64,000 nt of DNA, taken from NCBI RefSeq assembly GCF_014203425.1, contig NZ_JACHJC010000001.1, positions 3,560,001 to 3,624,000 on the forward strand. The letters run 5' to 3'. Position 1 is the stretch's first letter; each line of letters starts with the position of its first letter. The notes below the pieces were generated by a model, which saw nothing but the letters and a program-made list of their open reading frames with translations, was not told the origin of the DNA and did not search any database. Below are positions 40,204 to 48,377 of this stretch, one piece after another. The position numbers and the translations under genes are program-made. This DNA is from Micromonospora echinospora. GTDB taxonomy: Bacteria; Actinomycetota; Actinomycetes; Mycobacteriales; Micromonosporaceae.

Positions 40204-40917
40204 TCAGGCGTCGGTCGCGTCGAGCCGCTTCTGCAGGCGGTCGAGCCGGTCGAGGACGTCGTGCATCATCACGCGCAGGACCGTCGTGTCGGCGTCGCGT
40301 CCGGGCAGCATCCGCCCGAACGCGACGCCGTGGTAGAGAGCGGAGAGGGCGGCGGGCGTGATGACAGCTGTCACCCCGGTGCGGCGCAGCGCGTCGCCCG
40401 CCTCGCCGTCGTCGCGCAACAGCCCGAGCAGCAGGTGGCTGCCGGTGGTGACGGGCGAGGCGTGCGCGGTGGCCTGCCCGGCGGCGGCCGCCAGCACCGC
40501 CAGGGTGGCCGGTGACGTGGCCGGCACGGTGGGCGTCGCCGTGGCGGCGGGGGCCTCGCCCAGGGCCGCGCGGATCGTGGCGGCGGGGAAGCCGAGCAGT
40601 TCGACGGTGTTCAGCACCAGGCTCTCGCCCTCGTCGAGGAAGGCCCGCAGCAGGTGGACCGGCTCCACAGTGCCCGCCCCGGAGGTGGACGCGAGGGCGT
40701 ACGCCTGGTGCAGGATCGCCGCGACGTGGTGGTTGGCCGGCGGGGTCAGGGTGAGCGCGGCGGGCAGTGCCCGGGTGGTGGGTGTCTCGTGGGCCGCGCC
40801 CGCGGCGCCGTCCAGCGCCTGGGTCAGCGCGGTCTGGCAGATCCGGGAGACCGGTAGCCGGGCGTCGCGGACGCGGTCGGCGAGGGCGTCGGGCAGATAA
40901 ACGTTGACCTTGGGCAC
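40204..40917 (-). CDS. Clp N-terminal repeat protein with ribbon-helix-helix-like N-terminus, 237 aa
   Basis: Residues 1-38 (PKVNVYLPDALADRVRDARL) look like a ribbon-helix-helix DNA-binding unit. Residues ~62-115 and ~135-200 are two Clp R/N-type repeats (VEPVHLLRAFLDEG and TTGSHLLLGLLRDDGEAG), as at the front of ClpA/ClpC. There is no AAA+ domain, so it is not a chaperone ATPase. It may be an adaptor linking a DNA site to the Clp machinery, or a regulator that senses peptides; both are inference. GTG at 40917 fixes the RHH-like start. It is divergent from the leader-peptide operon, with 76 bp between the starts. Confidence 0.82.
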   Translation of the reverse strand: MPKVNVYLPDALADRVRDARLPVSRICQTALTQALDGAAGAAHETPTTRALPAALTLTPPANHHVAAILHQAYALASTSGAGTVEPVHLLRAFLDEGESLVLNTVELLGFPAATIRAALGEAPAATATPTVPATSPATLAVLAAAAGQATAHASPVTTGSHLLLGLLRDDGEAGDALRRTGVTAVITPAALSALYHGVAFGRMLPGRDADTTVLRVMMHDVLDRLDRLQKRLDATDA

Positions 40918-40957
40918 CTGACCGATCCTGTCACGCGAGCGCTGAGCAGGTCACCCC

Positions 40958-40987
40958 TTGATCGCCTACATTTCCTAGGGTTATAGT
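40958..40987 (+). promoter_or_regulatory. Promoter of the leader-peptide/aldolase operon
   Basis: TTGATC (40958-40963) and TATAGT (40982-40987) are spaced by 18 bases. The ATG of the leader peptide begins seven bases after the -10 ends, so the transcript should start at or next to that ATG and be leaderless. Confidence 0.7.
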
Positions 40988-40993
40988 AGGGTT

Positions 40994-41065
40994 ATGCCCG
41001 CGCTGCTGACCACCCGACGAGCCCTCGACCAGGGCCGTACGTCCAGCGCGCTCTGTCGCCGCTGA
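40994..41065 (+). CDS. Leaderless 23-aa putative leader peptide (ends SALCRR)
   Basis: This tiny ORF (MPALLTTRRALDQGRTSSAL, then CRR and stop) matches the pattern of actinobacterial leader peptides found upstream of sulfur-related ABC transporter operons: a basic LTTRR stretch, and a Cys close to the stop. The -10 element ends six bases before the ATG, so no ribosome binding site is possible or needed. The peptide lies 77 bases upstream of the aldolase-importer operon. The likely role is attenuation: slow translation of the Cys codon or C-terminal Arg codons when cysteine is scarce would change downstream RNA folding. Family likeness is from memory and the mechanism is inferred. Confidence 0.7.
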   Translation: MPALLTTRRALDQGRTSSALCRR

Positions 41066-41142
41066 GCCCTACCGGCTCGCTTCGCACACGTCGCCTCGTC
41101 GTGCCCCCTGGGCGCGGCCGACTCCTTAAGGCCCGACACGCC

Positions 41143-41862
41143 ATGACTCAGCACGACCCTGTCCAGAAAGCCCGCGCCGACCTGACCGCCGGCATCAACA
41201 AGCTCTTCGCCGCCTCGGCCATGTCGGCCAGCGGACACGGCAACATCAGCGTCCGGATCCCCGGCCACGACGACCGCCTGCTCGTCAACGCCGGTGAGCT
41301 GCTGCGCCCGTGGCCCGCCGACGACCTGCGGGTCGCGGCGCCCGCGCTGCGCACCGTCAACGACCACGTCGTCGTGGTCGGCCTCGACGGCACTGTCCAC
41401 GAGGGAACTCCCAGCCCGTCGGTGGCCGCGATCCTGAAGATGCACATCGGCGTCTACCAGGCCCGGCCCGACGTCAACGCCGTCATCCACACCCATTCGC
41501 CGTACGCCACCAGCTACGCCCTCGCCGGTGTGTCGCTGCCGGCCCGGTACGAGGCCCTGCTGGTGCACGGCCAGCCGGTCGACATCCCCGTCGCGCCGTG
41601 GGCGCCACGCGGCACCGAGGAGGCGGTGCGGTCGATCGCCGAGACGTTCGCGGCGCACCCCCGCACGTACGCGATCCTGCTCGGCAACCACGGCCTGCTC
41701 GTCGCCGGCGACTCCGCCCGGCACGCCGCGAGCCTCGTCGTGGCGATCGAGGAGGCGGCCGTCTCCAGCATCGGCGCCGAGCCGCTCGGCGGCCCGGCCC
41801 CGTTCCCCGACCACGTCCACGACCTCGACCTGCGCCTGCGCTTTGAGGAGCCGACCGCATGA
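41143..41862 (+). CDS. Class II aldolase/adducin family protein, 239 aa
   Basis: The fold is that of L-fuculose-phosphate aldolase-like enzymes. GHGNISVR is the phosphate/substrate loop, IHTHSPYA gives the two metal-binding His, and LLGNHGLL gives the third. The length of about 240 residues is normal. ATG at 41143 was chosen; upstream in-frame starts give an untypical N-terminus. Its stop overlaps the lipoprotein gene as ATGA. It probably cleaves or dehydrates a sugar-phosphate-like compound brought in by the adjacent importer. Relatives include methylthioribulose-phosphate enzymes, which would suit a sulfur link, but substrate is not predictable here. Confidence 0.88.
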   Translation: MTQHDPVQKARADLTAGINKLFAASAMSASGHGNISVRIPGHDDRLLVNAGELLRPWPADDLRVAAPALRTVNDHVVVVGLDGTVHEGTPSPSVAAILKMHIGVYQARPDVNAVIHTHSPYATSYALAGVSLPARYEALLVHGQPVDIPVAPWAPRGTEEAVRSIAETFAAHPRTYAILLGNHGLLVAGDSARHAASLVVAIEEAAVSSIGAEPLGGPAPFPDHVHDLDLRLRFEEPTA

Positions 41863-42833
41863 CCACCCGTAGCCGCCGGATCGCCGGCGCCCTCGCCGCC
41901 GTCCTGCTCACCACGTCGCTCGCCGCCTGCGGTGAGGACGACGCGCCCGCCGCGGCGAGCGCCGACGGACTCACCACCGTCCGGCTCGCCTCGTCGCCGC
42001 TGGGCCACCTCGCGCCCATCTACCTGGCCCAGGAGCGGGGCATCTTCGCCAGGCACGGCCTCAAGGTCGAGGTCGACACCGAGACCTCCGACCTGACCTC
42101 CGTGCCGGCCGTGCTGGCCGGCAAGGTCGACTTCGCCACCGGCGACCTCACCACGCTGATCGTCGCCCGGTCCAAGGGCCTGGACGTCAAGGCCGTGGTG
42201 CCGGCCTCGGCGTCCACCGGCAAGGCCGGCGCCGACTACGGCGCCCTGGTGGTCAAGGGCGACTCCGGCATCACCAGCGCCAAGCAGCTCGAAGGCAGGA
42301 CCGTCTCGGTCAACATCCTCACCAACATCGCCGCGGCGGCGGCCCGCGAGGCCGTCCGCGCCGACGGCGGTGACCCGGCGAAGGTCAAGCTGGTCGAGAT
42401 CCCGTTCCCGCAGGCGCCCGCGGCGGTCGGCGCGGGCCGGGTCGACGGCGCCTGGGTGGTCGAGCCGTTCCTGTCGGCGGCCAAGGCGCAGGGCGCGGTG
42501 CCGGTCGGCTGGGGCTTCACCGACCTGGCCCCCGACCTCACGGTCTCCGCCTGGTACGCGGCCGGCTCCTACGCCTCGAAGAACGCGAAGACCGTCACGG
42601 CCTTCCGGGGCGCGGTGCGTGAGGCGTACGCGTACGCCCGCGACCACGAGGACGAGGTACGCGCGAAGATCCCCACGTTCACCGAGATCAAGCCGGAGGT
42701 GGCCGCGAAGATCACCCTGACCGGCCTGCGTGACGAGGTCAGCCGGCAGGCCGCCGAGAAGCTCGCCGGCTACGCCCAGCGCGACGGGCTCATCACCACC
42801 ACACCCGACCTCGACGAACTGATCCTCAAGTGA
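41859..42833 (+). CDS. ABC transporter substrate-binding lipoprotein (SsuA/NMT1-like), 324 aa
   Basis: The N-terminus RRIAGALAAVLLTTSLAAC has a lipobox with Cys at residue 24. The mature part matches the sulfonate/taurine/nitrate or NMT1-type binding protein fold: VRLASSPLGHLAPIYLAQE, GIFARHGLKVEV, KVDFATGDLTTLI and GRVDGAWVVEPF. These proteins bind small anionic or aromatic compounds outside the membrane. The start ATG overlaps the aldolase stop, and the permease GTG overlaps its own stop. Together with the ATPase and permeases it forms a complete importer. Confidence 0.92.
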   Translation: MTTRSRRIAGALAAVLLTTSLAACGEDDAPAAASADGLTTVRLASSPLGHLAPIYLAQERGIFARHGLKVEVDTETSDLTSVPAVLAGKVDFATGDLTTLIVARSKGLDVKAVVPASASTGKAGADYGALVVKGDSGITSAKQLEGRTVSVNILTNIAAAAAREAVRADGGDPAKVKLVEIPFPQAPAAVGAGRVDGAWVVEPFLSAAKAQGAVPVGWGFTDLAPDLTVSAWYAAGSYASKNAKTVTAFRGAVREAYAYARDHEDEVRAKIPTFTEIKPEVAAKITLTGLRDEVSRQAAEKLAGYAQRDGLITTTPDLDELILK

Positions 42834-43591
42834 GAAGGGGTTGGCTCGGCGCCGTGGGCCTGGCGGGCGCGGCCACGGCGTACGAGATCCTCGCCCGCCT
42901 GATCCTCGGCCCCGAGCACGTGCCGCCGCTGAGCGCTGTGGTTCCCGAGGCGCTGCGACTGCTCACCGGGGAACGGTTCTGGACGGCGACCGGTCGTACG
43001 CTGGCGGCGGTGGCGGTCGGCCTGGTCATCGCGCTGGTCGCCGGCATCCTGGCCGGGTTCGCGCTCGGCTCCGTGCCGCAGGTGCGCCGGGCCACCTCCT
43101 CCACTCTGGACTTCCTGCGGCCGGTCCCGTCGATCGTGCTGATCCCGGTGCTGGTGCTCGTGCTCGACGTCCGGCAGATCACGGTGCTGCTGGTCGCCGT
43201 GTCCTGCTTCTGGATCGTCGTGTTCCAGGTGCTCTACGGCCTGCGCGACGTGGACCGGGTGGCGGTCGAGACCGCCCGCGCCTTCCGGCTCGGCCGGCTG
43301 GCCCGGATCGTGCACGTCACCTGGCCCACGGTGCTGCCGTACCTGGGCACGGCGCTGCGCCTGATCGTCTCGGTCGCGCTGGCGCTGGCCCTGACCGGCG
43401 GGCTGGTGATGGGCGCCGCCGGGCTCGGCGAGATGATCTGGAGCAGCCAGGAGTCCGGCGAGTCCACCGGCATGTACGCGCTGGTGCTGCTCACCGGCGG
43501 GCTCGGCATCGGCCTCGACCAGCTCGCCCGGCTGGCCGAGCGGCGGCTGCTGCACTGGCACGTGGCGACCCGCCGGGAGGCCGTGGCATGA
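42830..43591 (+). CDS. ABC transporter permease 1 (SsuC-like), 253 aa
   Basis: A membrane protein with about six hydrophobic segments and the EAA-type loop ETARAFRLGRLARIVHVTWP near residues 144-163. It matches the BPD_transp_1/SsuC permease family. GTG at 42830 overlaps the previous stop. It is paired with a second, different permease, so the channel is a heterodimer, whereas most Ssu systems use one permease gene. Confidence 0.9.
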   Translation: MRRGWLGAVGLAGAATAYEILARLILGPEHVPPLSAVVPEALRLLTGERFWTATGRTLAAVAVGLVIALVAGILAGFALGSVPQVRRATSSTLDFLRPVPSIVLIPVLVLVLDVRQITVLLVAVSCFWIVVFQVLYGLRDVDRVAVETARAFRLGRLARIVHVTWPTVLPYLGTALRLIVSVALALALTGGLVMGAAGLGEMIWSSQESGESTGMYALVLLTGGLGIGLDQLARLAERRLLHWHVATRREAVA

Positions 43592-44352
43592 AGGCCCTCG
43601 GTTACGCGCTCGGCCTGCCCGCGGTGCTCGTGGCCGCCTGGTGGGTGGCCAGCGACGGCAGCACCAACGTGTTCCTGCCGCCGCTGCGCACGATCGTCGA
43701 GGCGTTCGGGGACGTCTGGTTCTCCGACACGTTCGTCAGCGACGTGGTGCCCAGCCTGTGGCGCCTCGCCGCCGGTTACGCGATCGCGCTCGCCGCGGGC
43801 GTCGTACCCGGCTTCGTGATCGGGCGGTGGGCGGTGCCCCGCGCGCTCACCGGCCCGCTGCTGGCGTACTTCCGGGTGCTGCCCGCCCCGGTGCTGATCC
43901 CGGTGCTGCTGGTCGCGGTCGGCATCGGCGACGCGACCAAGCTGATCGTCATCACTGTGGGCGCGGTCTGGCCGATCCTGCTCAACACCGCCGACGGCGT
44001 CCGCGCCGCCGACGAGGTCGGGTTGGAGACCGCCGCGGCGTACCGGCTGCCGCGCCGCACCCGGCACCTGCTGGTGCTGCGCGGCGCCAGCCCGCAGATC
44101 TTCGCCGGCGCCCGTCAGGCTCTCGGCCTGTCGATCATCCTGATGGTGGTCAGCGAGATGCTGATGAGCACCGACGGGCTGGGCTTCACAGTGGTGCAGT
44201 TCCAGCGCAGCTTCGCCATCCCGCAGATGTGGAGCGGGGTGCTGCTGATCGGCCTGCTCGGGTTCGGGCTCGCCAAACTCTTCGAACTCGTCGAGCGGCG
44301 CGCGTTGCGCTGGCATCGCGGCCACACCGGACAACTCACGGAGCGACCATGA
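43588..44352 (+). CDS. ABC transporter permease 2 (SsuC-like), 254 aa
   Basis: The second permease has the loop ETAAAYRLPRRTRHLLVLRG near residues 150-170 and about six membrane segments (YALGLPAVLVAAWWVA is the first). FRVLPAPVLIPVLLV is typical of SsuC/TauC proteins. ATG at 43588 overlaps the preceding stop. The C-terminus (ALRWHRGH) is cytoplasmic. Confidence 0.9.
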   Translation: MKALGYALGLPAVLVAAWWVASDGSTNVFLPPLRTIVEAFGDVWFSDTFVSDVVPSLWRLAAGYAIALAAGVVPGFVIGRWAVPRALTGPLLAYFRVLPAPVLIPVLLVAVGIGDATKLIVITVGAVWPILLNTADGVRAADEVGLETAAAYRLPRRTRHLLVLRGASPQIFAGARQALGLSIILMVVSEMLMSTDGLGFTVVQFQRSFAIPQMWSGVLLIGLLGFGLAKLFELVERRALRWHRGHTGQLTERP

Positions 44353-45164
44353 CCTCCCTGCTCGAGATCGCCGGGGTCGGCAAGACCTACCGGGCCCGGG
44401 AACGCACCGTCGAGGTGCTGACCGAGATCGACCTGACCGTGTCCGAGGGCGAGTTCGTCGCGCTCGTCGGCCCGTCCGGCTGCGGCAAGACCACCCTGCT
44501 CAAGATCGTCGCCGGGCTGCTGCCGGCCACGGCGGGACAGGTCCGGTTCGGCGGCCGTCCGGTCACCGAGCCGCCGCCCGGCCTCGGCGTCGTCTTCCAG
44601 GAGTACGGCCGCAGCCTGTACGCCTGGAAGACGGTCCGGCAGAACGTCGAGCTGCCGCTGCGGCACCTGGGCCTGAGCCGGGCGCGGCGGCGGGAACTCG
44701 TCGCCGACGCGCTCGACGCGGTCGGTCTCGGCGCGGCCGGCGACGCGTACCCCTGGCAGCTCTCCGGCGGCATGCAGCAGCGCGTCGCGATCGCCCGCGC
44801 GGTCGCCTACCGGCCCCGGCTCCTGCTGATGGACGAGCCGTTCTCCGCCGTCGACGCGCAGACCCGCGCCGACCTGGAGGACCTGGTGGCCGCGTTGTGG
44901 AAGCGCTACGGCATGACCATCGTCTTCGTCACCCACGACATCGACGAGGCGGTCTACCTCAGCCGGCGTGTGGTGGTGCTCGGCACCGGCGTCTCCGGCG
45001 TCCAGGCCGACATCCCGGTCGATCTGCCCGCCGACCGGGAGCAGGTCGGCACCCGTTCCTCCGCCCGCTTCGGCGAGCTGCGCACCCGAGTGTGGACGCA
45101 GGTCCGCCGTACCCCCGACGGCGAGCCGCACGCTCGCCGGACACCCGAGAGCGAGATGGTATGA
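44349..45164 (+). CDS. ABC transporter ATP-binding protein (SsuB/TauB-like), 271 aa
   Basis: All ABC motifs are present: Walker A GPSGCGKTTLL, Q-loop VFQEYG, signature LSGGMQQRVAIARA, Walker B LLLMDEPFSAVD and H-loop THDIDEA. The THDIDEAV and FSAVDAQTR features fit nitrate/sulfonate/bicarbonate importers. ATG at 44349 overlaps the permease stop as ATGA. It powers the importer made by the three preceding genes. Confidence 0.95.
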   Translation: MTSLLEIAGVGKTYRARERTVEVLTEIDLTVSEGEFVALVGPSGCGKTTLLKIVAGLLPATAGQVRFGGRPVTEPPPGLGVVFQEYGRSLYAWKTVRQNVELPLRHLGLSRARRRELVADALDAVGLGAAGDAYPWQLSGGMQQRVAIARAVAYRPRLLLMDEPFSAVDAQTRADLEDLVAALWKRYGMTIVFVTHDIDEAVYLSRRVVVLGTGVSGVQADIPVDLPADREQVGTRSSARFGELRTRVWTQVRRTPDGEPHARRTPESEMV

Positions 45165-46078
45165 GCAAGGCCCGCTGGACCGACACCGGCGGCGGCGAGG
45201 GCCCGCTGTGGTCCTTCCGAGTCGGTGAGGTCGAGGTCTTCCCGATCCGCGAGGTCGACTACTTCGTGGACCCGGCCGAGTTCTTCCCGCAGCTGGCGAC
45301 CGAGTCGTGGACCGACGGCGCGTTCTACACCCGGGAACCGTTCACCCACGACGGCCGGATCCTGCTCAACCAGGAGGCCCACCTGCTGCGTACGCCCGAC
45401 CGGCTGATCCTGGTCGACGCGGGCGGCGGCAACGGCAAGCCACGCAACGGCGGCGTGTTCGACCGGGCGGACCGGCCGTTCCTGGAACAGTTCGCCCGCG
45501 CCGGGGTGTCGCTCGGCGACATCGACACCGTCGTCTTCACCCACCTGCACGTCGACCACGTCGGGTTCGCCACCAGCGCGGACGGCCGCGGCGGCTGGGA
45601 GCCGACCTTCCCGAACGCCCGGTACCTGGTGGTCCGGGAGGAGTTCGACTGGTGGACCGGCCCGGACGGCGCGCGAGCCATGCAACGGACCGGCGACTAC
45701 ATCGCCGACAGCATCCTGCCGCTGCGCGACGCCGGAGTGCTCGACCTGATCGAGGCCGACCACGTCCTGTCCCCGCAGGTGCACCTGGTGCCGGCGTTCG
45801 GCCACACGCCGGGCAACGTCTACCTGGTCGTCGAGTCGGCCGGGCAGCGGGCGCTGTTCGCCGGCGACATGCTGCACCACGGCGTCCAACTGGAACGGCC
45901 GGAGTGGAGCATCCGCTACTGCGTGGTGCCGGGCGACTCCGCCGACCAGCGCCGCCGGCTGCTCGAACGGGCCGCCGACTCGGGTGACCTGCTCGTGCCG
46001 GCGCACTTCCCGTTCCCGGCGGCCGGGTACGTGCGCCGGGCCGAGCGCGGCTTCACCTACACGTTCCTCGACGTCTGA
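45161..46078 (+). CDS. Metallo-beta-lactamase-fold hydrolase, 305 aa
   Basis: The di-metal motif FTHLHVDHVGF (HxHxDH) is clear, with a further His in AFGHTPGN, Asp in FAGDMLHHG and His in VPAHFPFP, so the whole metal site is present. This subgroup includes lactonases and other hydrolases of small compounds. ATG at 45161 overlaps the ATPase stop, and its own stop overlaps the next start as TGATG. In this operon it probably opens a ring or cleaves an ester of the imported compound. The substrate is unknown. Confidence 0.9.
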   Translation: MSKARWTDTGGGEGPLWSFRVGEVEVFPIREVDYFVDPAEFFPQLATESWTDGAFYTREPFTHDGRILLNQEAHLLRTPDRLILVDAGGGNGKPRNGGVFDRADRPFLEQFARAGVSLGDIDTVVFTHLHVDHVGFATSADGRGGWEPTFPNARYLVVREEFDWWTGPDGARAMQRTGDYIADSILPLRDAGVLDLIEADHVLSPQVHLVPAFGHTPGNVYLVVESAGQRALFAGDMLHHGVQLERPEWSIRYCVVPGDSADQRRRLLERAADSGDLLVPAHFPFPAAGYVRRAERGFTYTFLDV

Positions 46079-47007
46079 TGTTCATCGCCGACTTCCACAC
46101 CCACCACGCCTGTCCGGACTATCCCGCGGTGCTGCCGCACAACGCCACGGGCGTGCTCGCCGCCCGCTGGGCCGACACGGCCCGGCGGGTCGCCGACCTC
46201 GACGGCCTGCTCGCCGAGTCCGGCCGGCACGGCGTGGACCTGCGCGTCCTCAGCGCCCCGCCGGCGATGGTCACACCGCACGGCGAACGGACACGGCCGG
46301 ACGACCAGCGACGGCTCAACGACCATCTGGCCACCGTGGTCGCCGGGGATCCGGGCCGCCTCGCCGGGCTCGCCACGATCGACGCCTTCGGCGGCGACGC
46401 GGCCGCCGGGGAGGTGGTCCGGGCCGTCCGCGAGCTGGGCCTGCCGGGCATCGTCGTCGACTGCGCCGCAGCGGACGGGCGGCTGCTCGGCGACCCGGCC
46501 GCCCGTCCGACCCTGTCCGCCGCGGCCGAGCTGGGCGTGCCGGTCTTCGCGCATCCGATCAGCAGGTCCACGCTGACCGCCGAGTTCGCGGGCCTGGGCC
46601 GGCTCGGCACGTCGCTGGCCCGCGGCACGATGAACGCCGCCGCGCTGCTGTCCCTGCTCACCGGCGGCGCCCTGGCCACGCTGCCCGGCCTGCACGTGGT
46701 CTTCCCGATGCTCGGGGTGGCCGGCCTGGCGCTGGCCGCCGCCACGGACGAGGGCGCGTTGCTCACCGCGCCCGACCGCCGCGCCCACGTGTACGCCGAC
46801 ACGATGGGCTTCGCGCCGTCGGCGATCCGCTTCGCCACCGACCTGCTCGGCGCCGACCATGTGGTCGTCGGCGGGGACTGGCCGGTCGCCGAACGGGAAA
46901 CCACCCGGGAGCGGGTCGAGGCGGCGCTGCGCGGCGCGGGCCTCGACCCGGACGAGCGCGCCCTGGTGGCCGGCGGCAACACGCTGCGCCTGCTGGGGCG
47001 CGGCTGA
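46078..47007 (+). CDS. Amidohydrolase-like (ACMSD-type TIM barrel) protein, 309 aa
   Basis: It begins FIADFHTHHACPDYP, giving the HxH metal motif of amidohydrolase_2 proteins. FAHPISRSTL supplies another His, and VVVGGDWPVAERE the late Asp. GNTLRLLGRG at the end is typical of this family. Members decarboxylate or hydrolyse small acids. ATG at 46078 shares a base with the preceding TGA. It is the last gene of the seven-gene operon and ends eight bases from the convergent DM13 gene. Confidence 0.85.
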   Translation: MFIADFHTHHACPDYPAVLPHNATGVLAARWADTARRVADLDGLLAESGRHGVDLRVLSAPPAMVTPHGERTRPDDQRRLNDHLATVVAGDPGRLAGLATIDAFGGDAAAGEVVRAVRELGLPGIVVDCAAADGRLLGDPAARPTLSAAAELGVPVFAHPISRSTLTAEFAGLGRLGTSLARGTMNAAALLSLLTGGALATLPGLHVVFPMLGVAGLALAAATDEGALLTAPDRRAHVYADTMGFAPSAIRFATDLLGADHVVVGGDWPVAERETTRERVEAALRGAGLDPDERALVAGGNTLRLLGRG

Positions 47008-47015
47008 GACGCCGA

Positions 47016-47579
47016 TCAGGCCGGCGCCGATCCCGTCCCCGCCGCGGCCAGCGGGGCCGCGCCGAACGACACCGCGAACCGCTTGCACCAGATGGACACG
47101 CTGCGCAGCCCGTCCAGGTCCACCGACGCCGGGATGTCGTACGCCTGGTCGCCGATGTTGCCCTTGAGGCGGCCCAGTTCCACCCAGCGGCCGTCGTCGA
47201 ACACCTGCCAGCCCGCGCGGCCGGTCAGCACCTTCCGGTCGGTGAGCCAGACCCGCAGGTCGGGACCGTCCGACGTGTTCAGTCCCCGCAGCAGCAACTG
47301 GCGGCGGCCGTCGGCGAGACGGACCAGCTGCGCCCGGCCGGACGTGTCGTGCTCGTGGGTGACGAAGTCGCCGGCGGCGAGGACCACGTCGGCGGGCGCC
47401 TCGCCGGTGGCCGGCGGGCCGCTCGTGCCGGCCGTCGGCGTCTCCGTCACCGACGGCAGCGCTTCGCGCACCTCGCGGTCGGTCACCAGCCGCCACGGCT
47501 GGAACAGGTACAGGCTCACCCCGAGACCGGCGACGATCACGACGGCGAGCACCGACAACACCACACGTCTTCTGCCCAT
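47016..47579 (-). CDS. DM13-domain membrane-anchored protein, 187 aa
   Basis: An N-terminal signal anchor (VVLSVLAVVIVAGLGVSLYL) is followed by a short Thr/Pro-rich linker and a DM13 domain (about 70-180) containing DGPDLRVWLTD, LGRLKGNIGDQAYDIP and VSIWCKRFAVSFG. The single Cys in IWCKRF is conserved in DM13 proteins. The domain is proposed to be redox-related or to bind heme, but its role is not settled. ATG at 47579 lies about 100 bp from the divergent two-component genes, which may control it. It is a separate unit from the aldolase operon. Confidence 0.88.
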   Translation of the reverse strand: MGRRRVVLSVLAVVIVAGLGVSLYLFQPWRLVTDREVREALPSVTETPTAGTSGPPATGEAPADVVLAAGDFVTHEHDTSGRAQLVRLADGRRQLLLRGLNTSDGPDLRVWLTDRKVLTGRAGWQVFDDGRWVELGRLKGNIGDQAYDIPASVDLDGLRSVSIWCKRFAVSFGAAPLAAAGTGSAPA

Positions 47580-47681
47580 GTCGTGAACCGTAGGCCCGGA
47601 CGGGGCCGGCGGATCTTTCCGTCCGCTTACGGCCCGACCGCGGCCCGCCGCACCGGGACGCCGGTGGGTAGCGTCAGGCCC

Positions 47682-48377
47682 ATGGAGCGCTACGTGCTCG
47701 TCGTCGACGACGACCGGACGGTGAGCGACGTCGTCCGGCGCTATCTCGAACAGGACGGCTACCGGGTCCGGCTGTCGTTCGACGGGGCGGACGCGCTCAT
47801 CGCGGCCGGGGAACAGCCGCCCGACCTCGTGGTCCTCGACCTGATGATGCCGGGCCTCGACGGCATCGAGGTGTGCCGGCGGCTGCGTCGCCGGCTGCCG
47901 GGACTGCCCGTCGTCATGCTCACCGCGCTCGGCGACGAGGCCGACCGGGTCGCCGGGCTGGAGGTCGGCGCGGACGACTACGTGACGAAGCCGTTCTCCC
48001 CACGGGAACTGGTGTTGCGCATCCGGTCGGTGCTGCGGCGCACGGCCCGCGACGACCGGGGACCGGCCGGGGTGCTGCGCGACGGCGACCTGACCGTCGA
48101 CGCCGACCGGCGGGTCGCCGAGCGTGGCGACGACCCGCTGGCGCTGACCGTGCGGGAGTTCGACCTGCTCGCGTTCCTGCTGGCGAACCCGGGGCGCGCG
48201 TGGTCCCGGGCCGAACTGCTGGACCGGGTGTGGGGCTGGCGCTTCGGCGACCAGTCGACAGTCACCGTCCACGTCCGGCGGTTGCGGGAGAAGATCGAGG
48301 ACCGTCCCGCGCAGCCGTGCCGCATCGTCACCGTGTGGGGCGTCGGCTACCGCTACGAGCCGCTGGCGTCCCGGTGA
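47682..48377 (+). CDS. OmpR-family response regulator, 231 aa
   Basis: The receiver domain has acidic DDD after VLVV, phospho-acceptor Asp in VVLDLMMPG (about residue 53), Thr in MLTAL and Lys in VTKPFSP. The C-terminal winged helix has LTVREFDLLAFLLANPG and ends TVWGVGYRYEP. ATG at 47682 begins directly with the receiver. The stop overlaps the kinase GTG. Its target may be the divergent DM13 gene 102 bp away, which is inferred from position. Confidence 0.95.
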   Translation: MERYVLVVDDDRTVSDVVRRYLEQDGYRVRLSFDGADALIAAGEQPPDLVVLDLMMPGLDGIEVCRRLRRRLPGLPVVMLTALGDEADRVAGLEVGADDYVTKPFSPRELVLRIRSVLRRTARDDRGPAGVLRDGDLTVDADRRVAERGDDPLALTVREFDLLAFLLANPGRAWSRAELLDRVWGWRFGDQSTVTVHVRRLREKIEDRPAQPCRIVTVWGVGYRYEPLASR

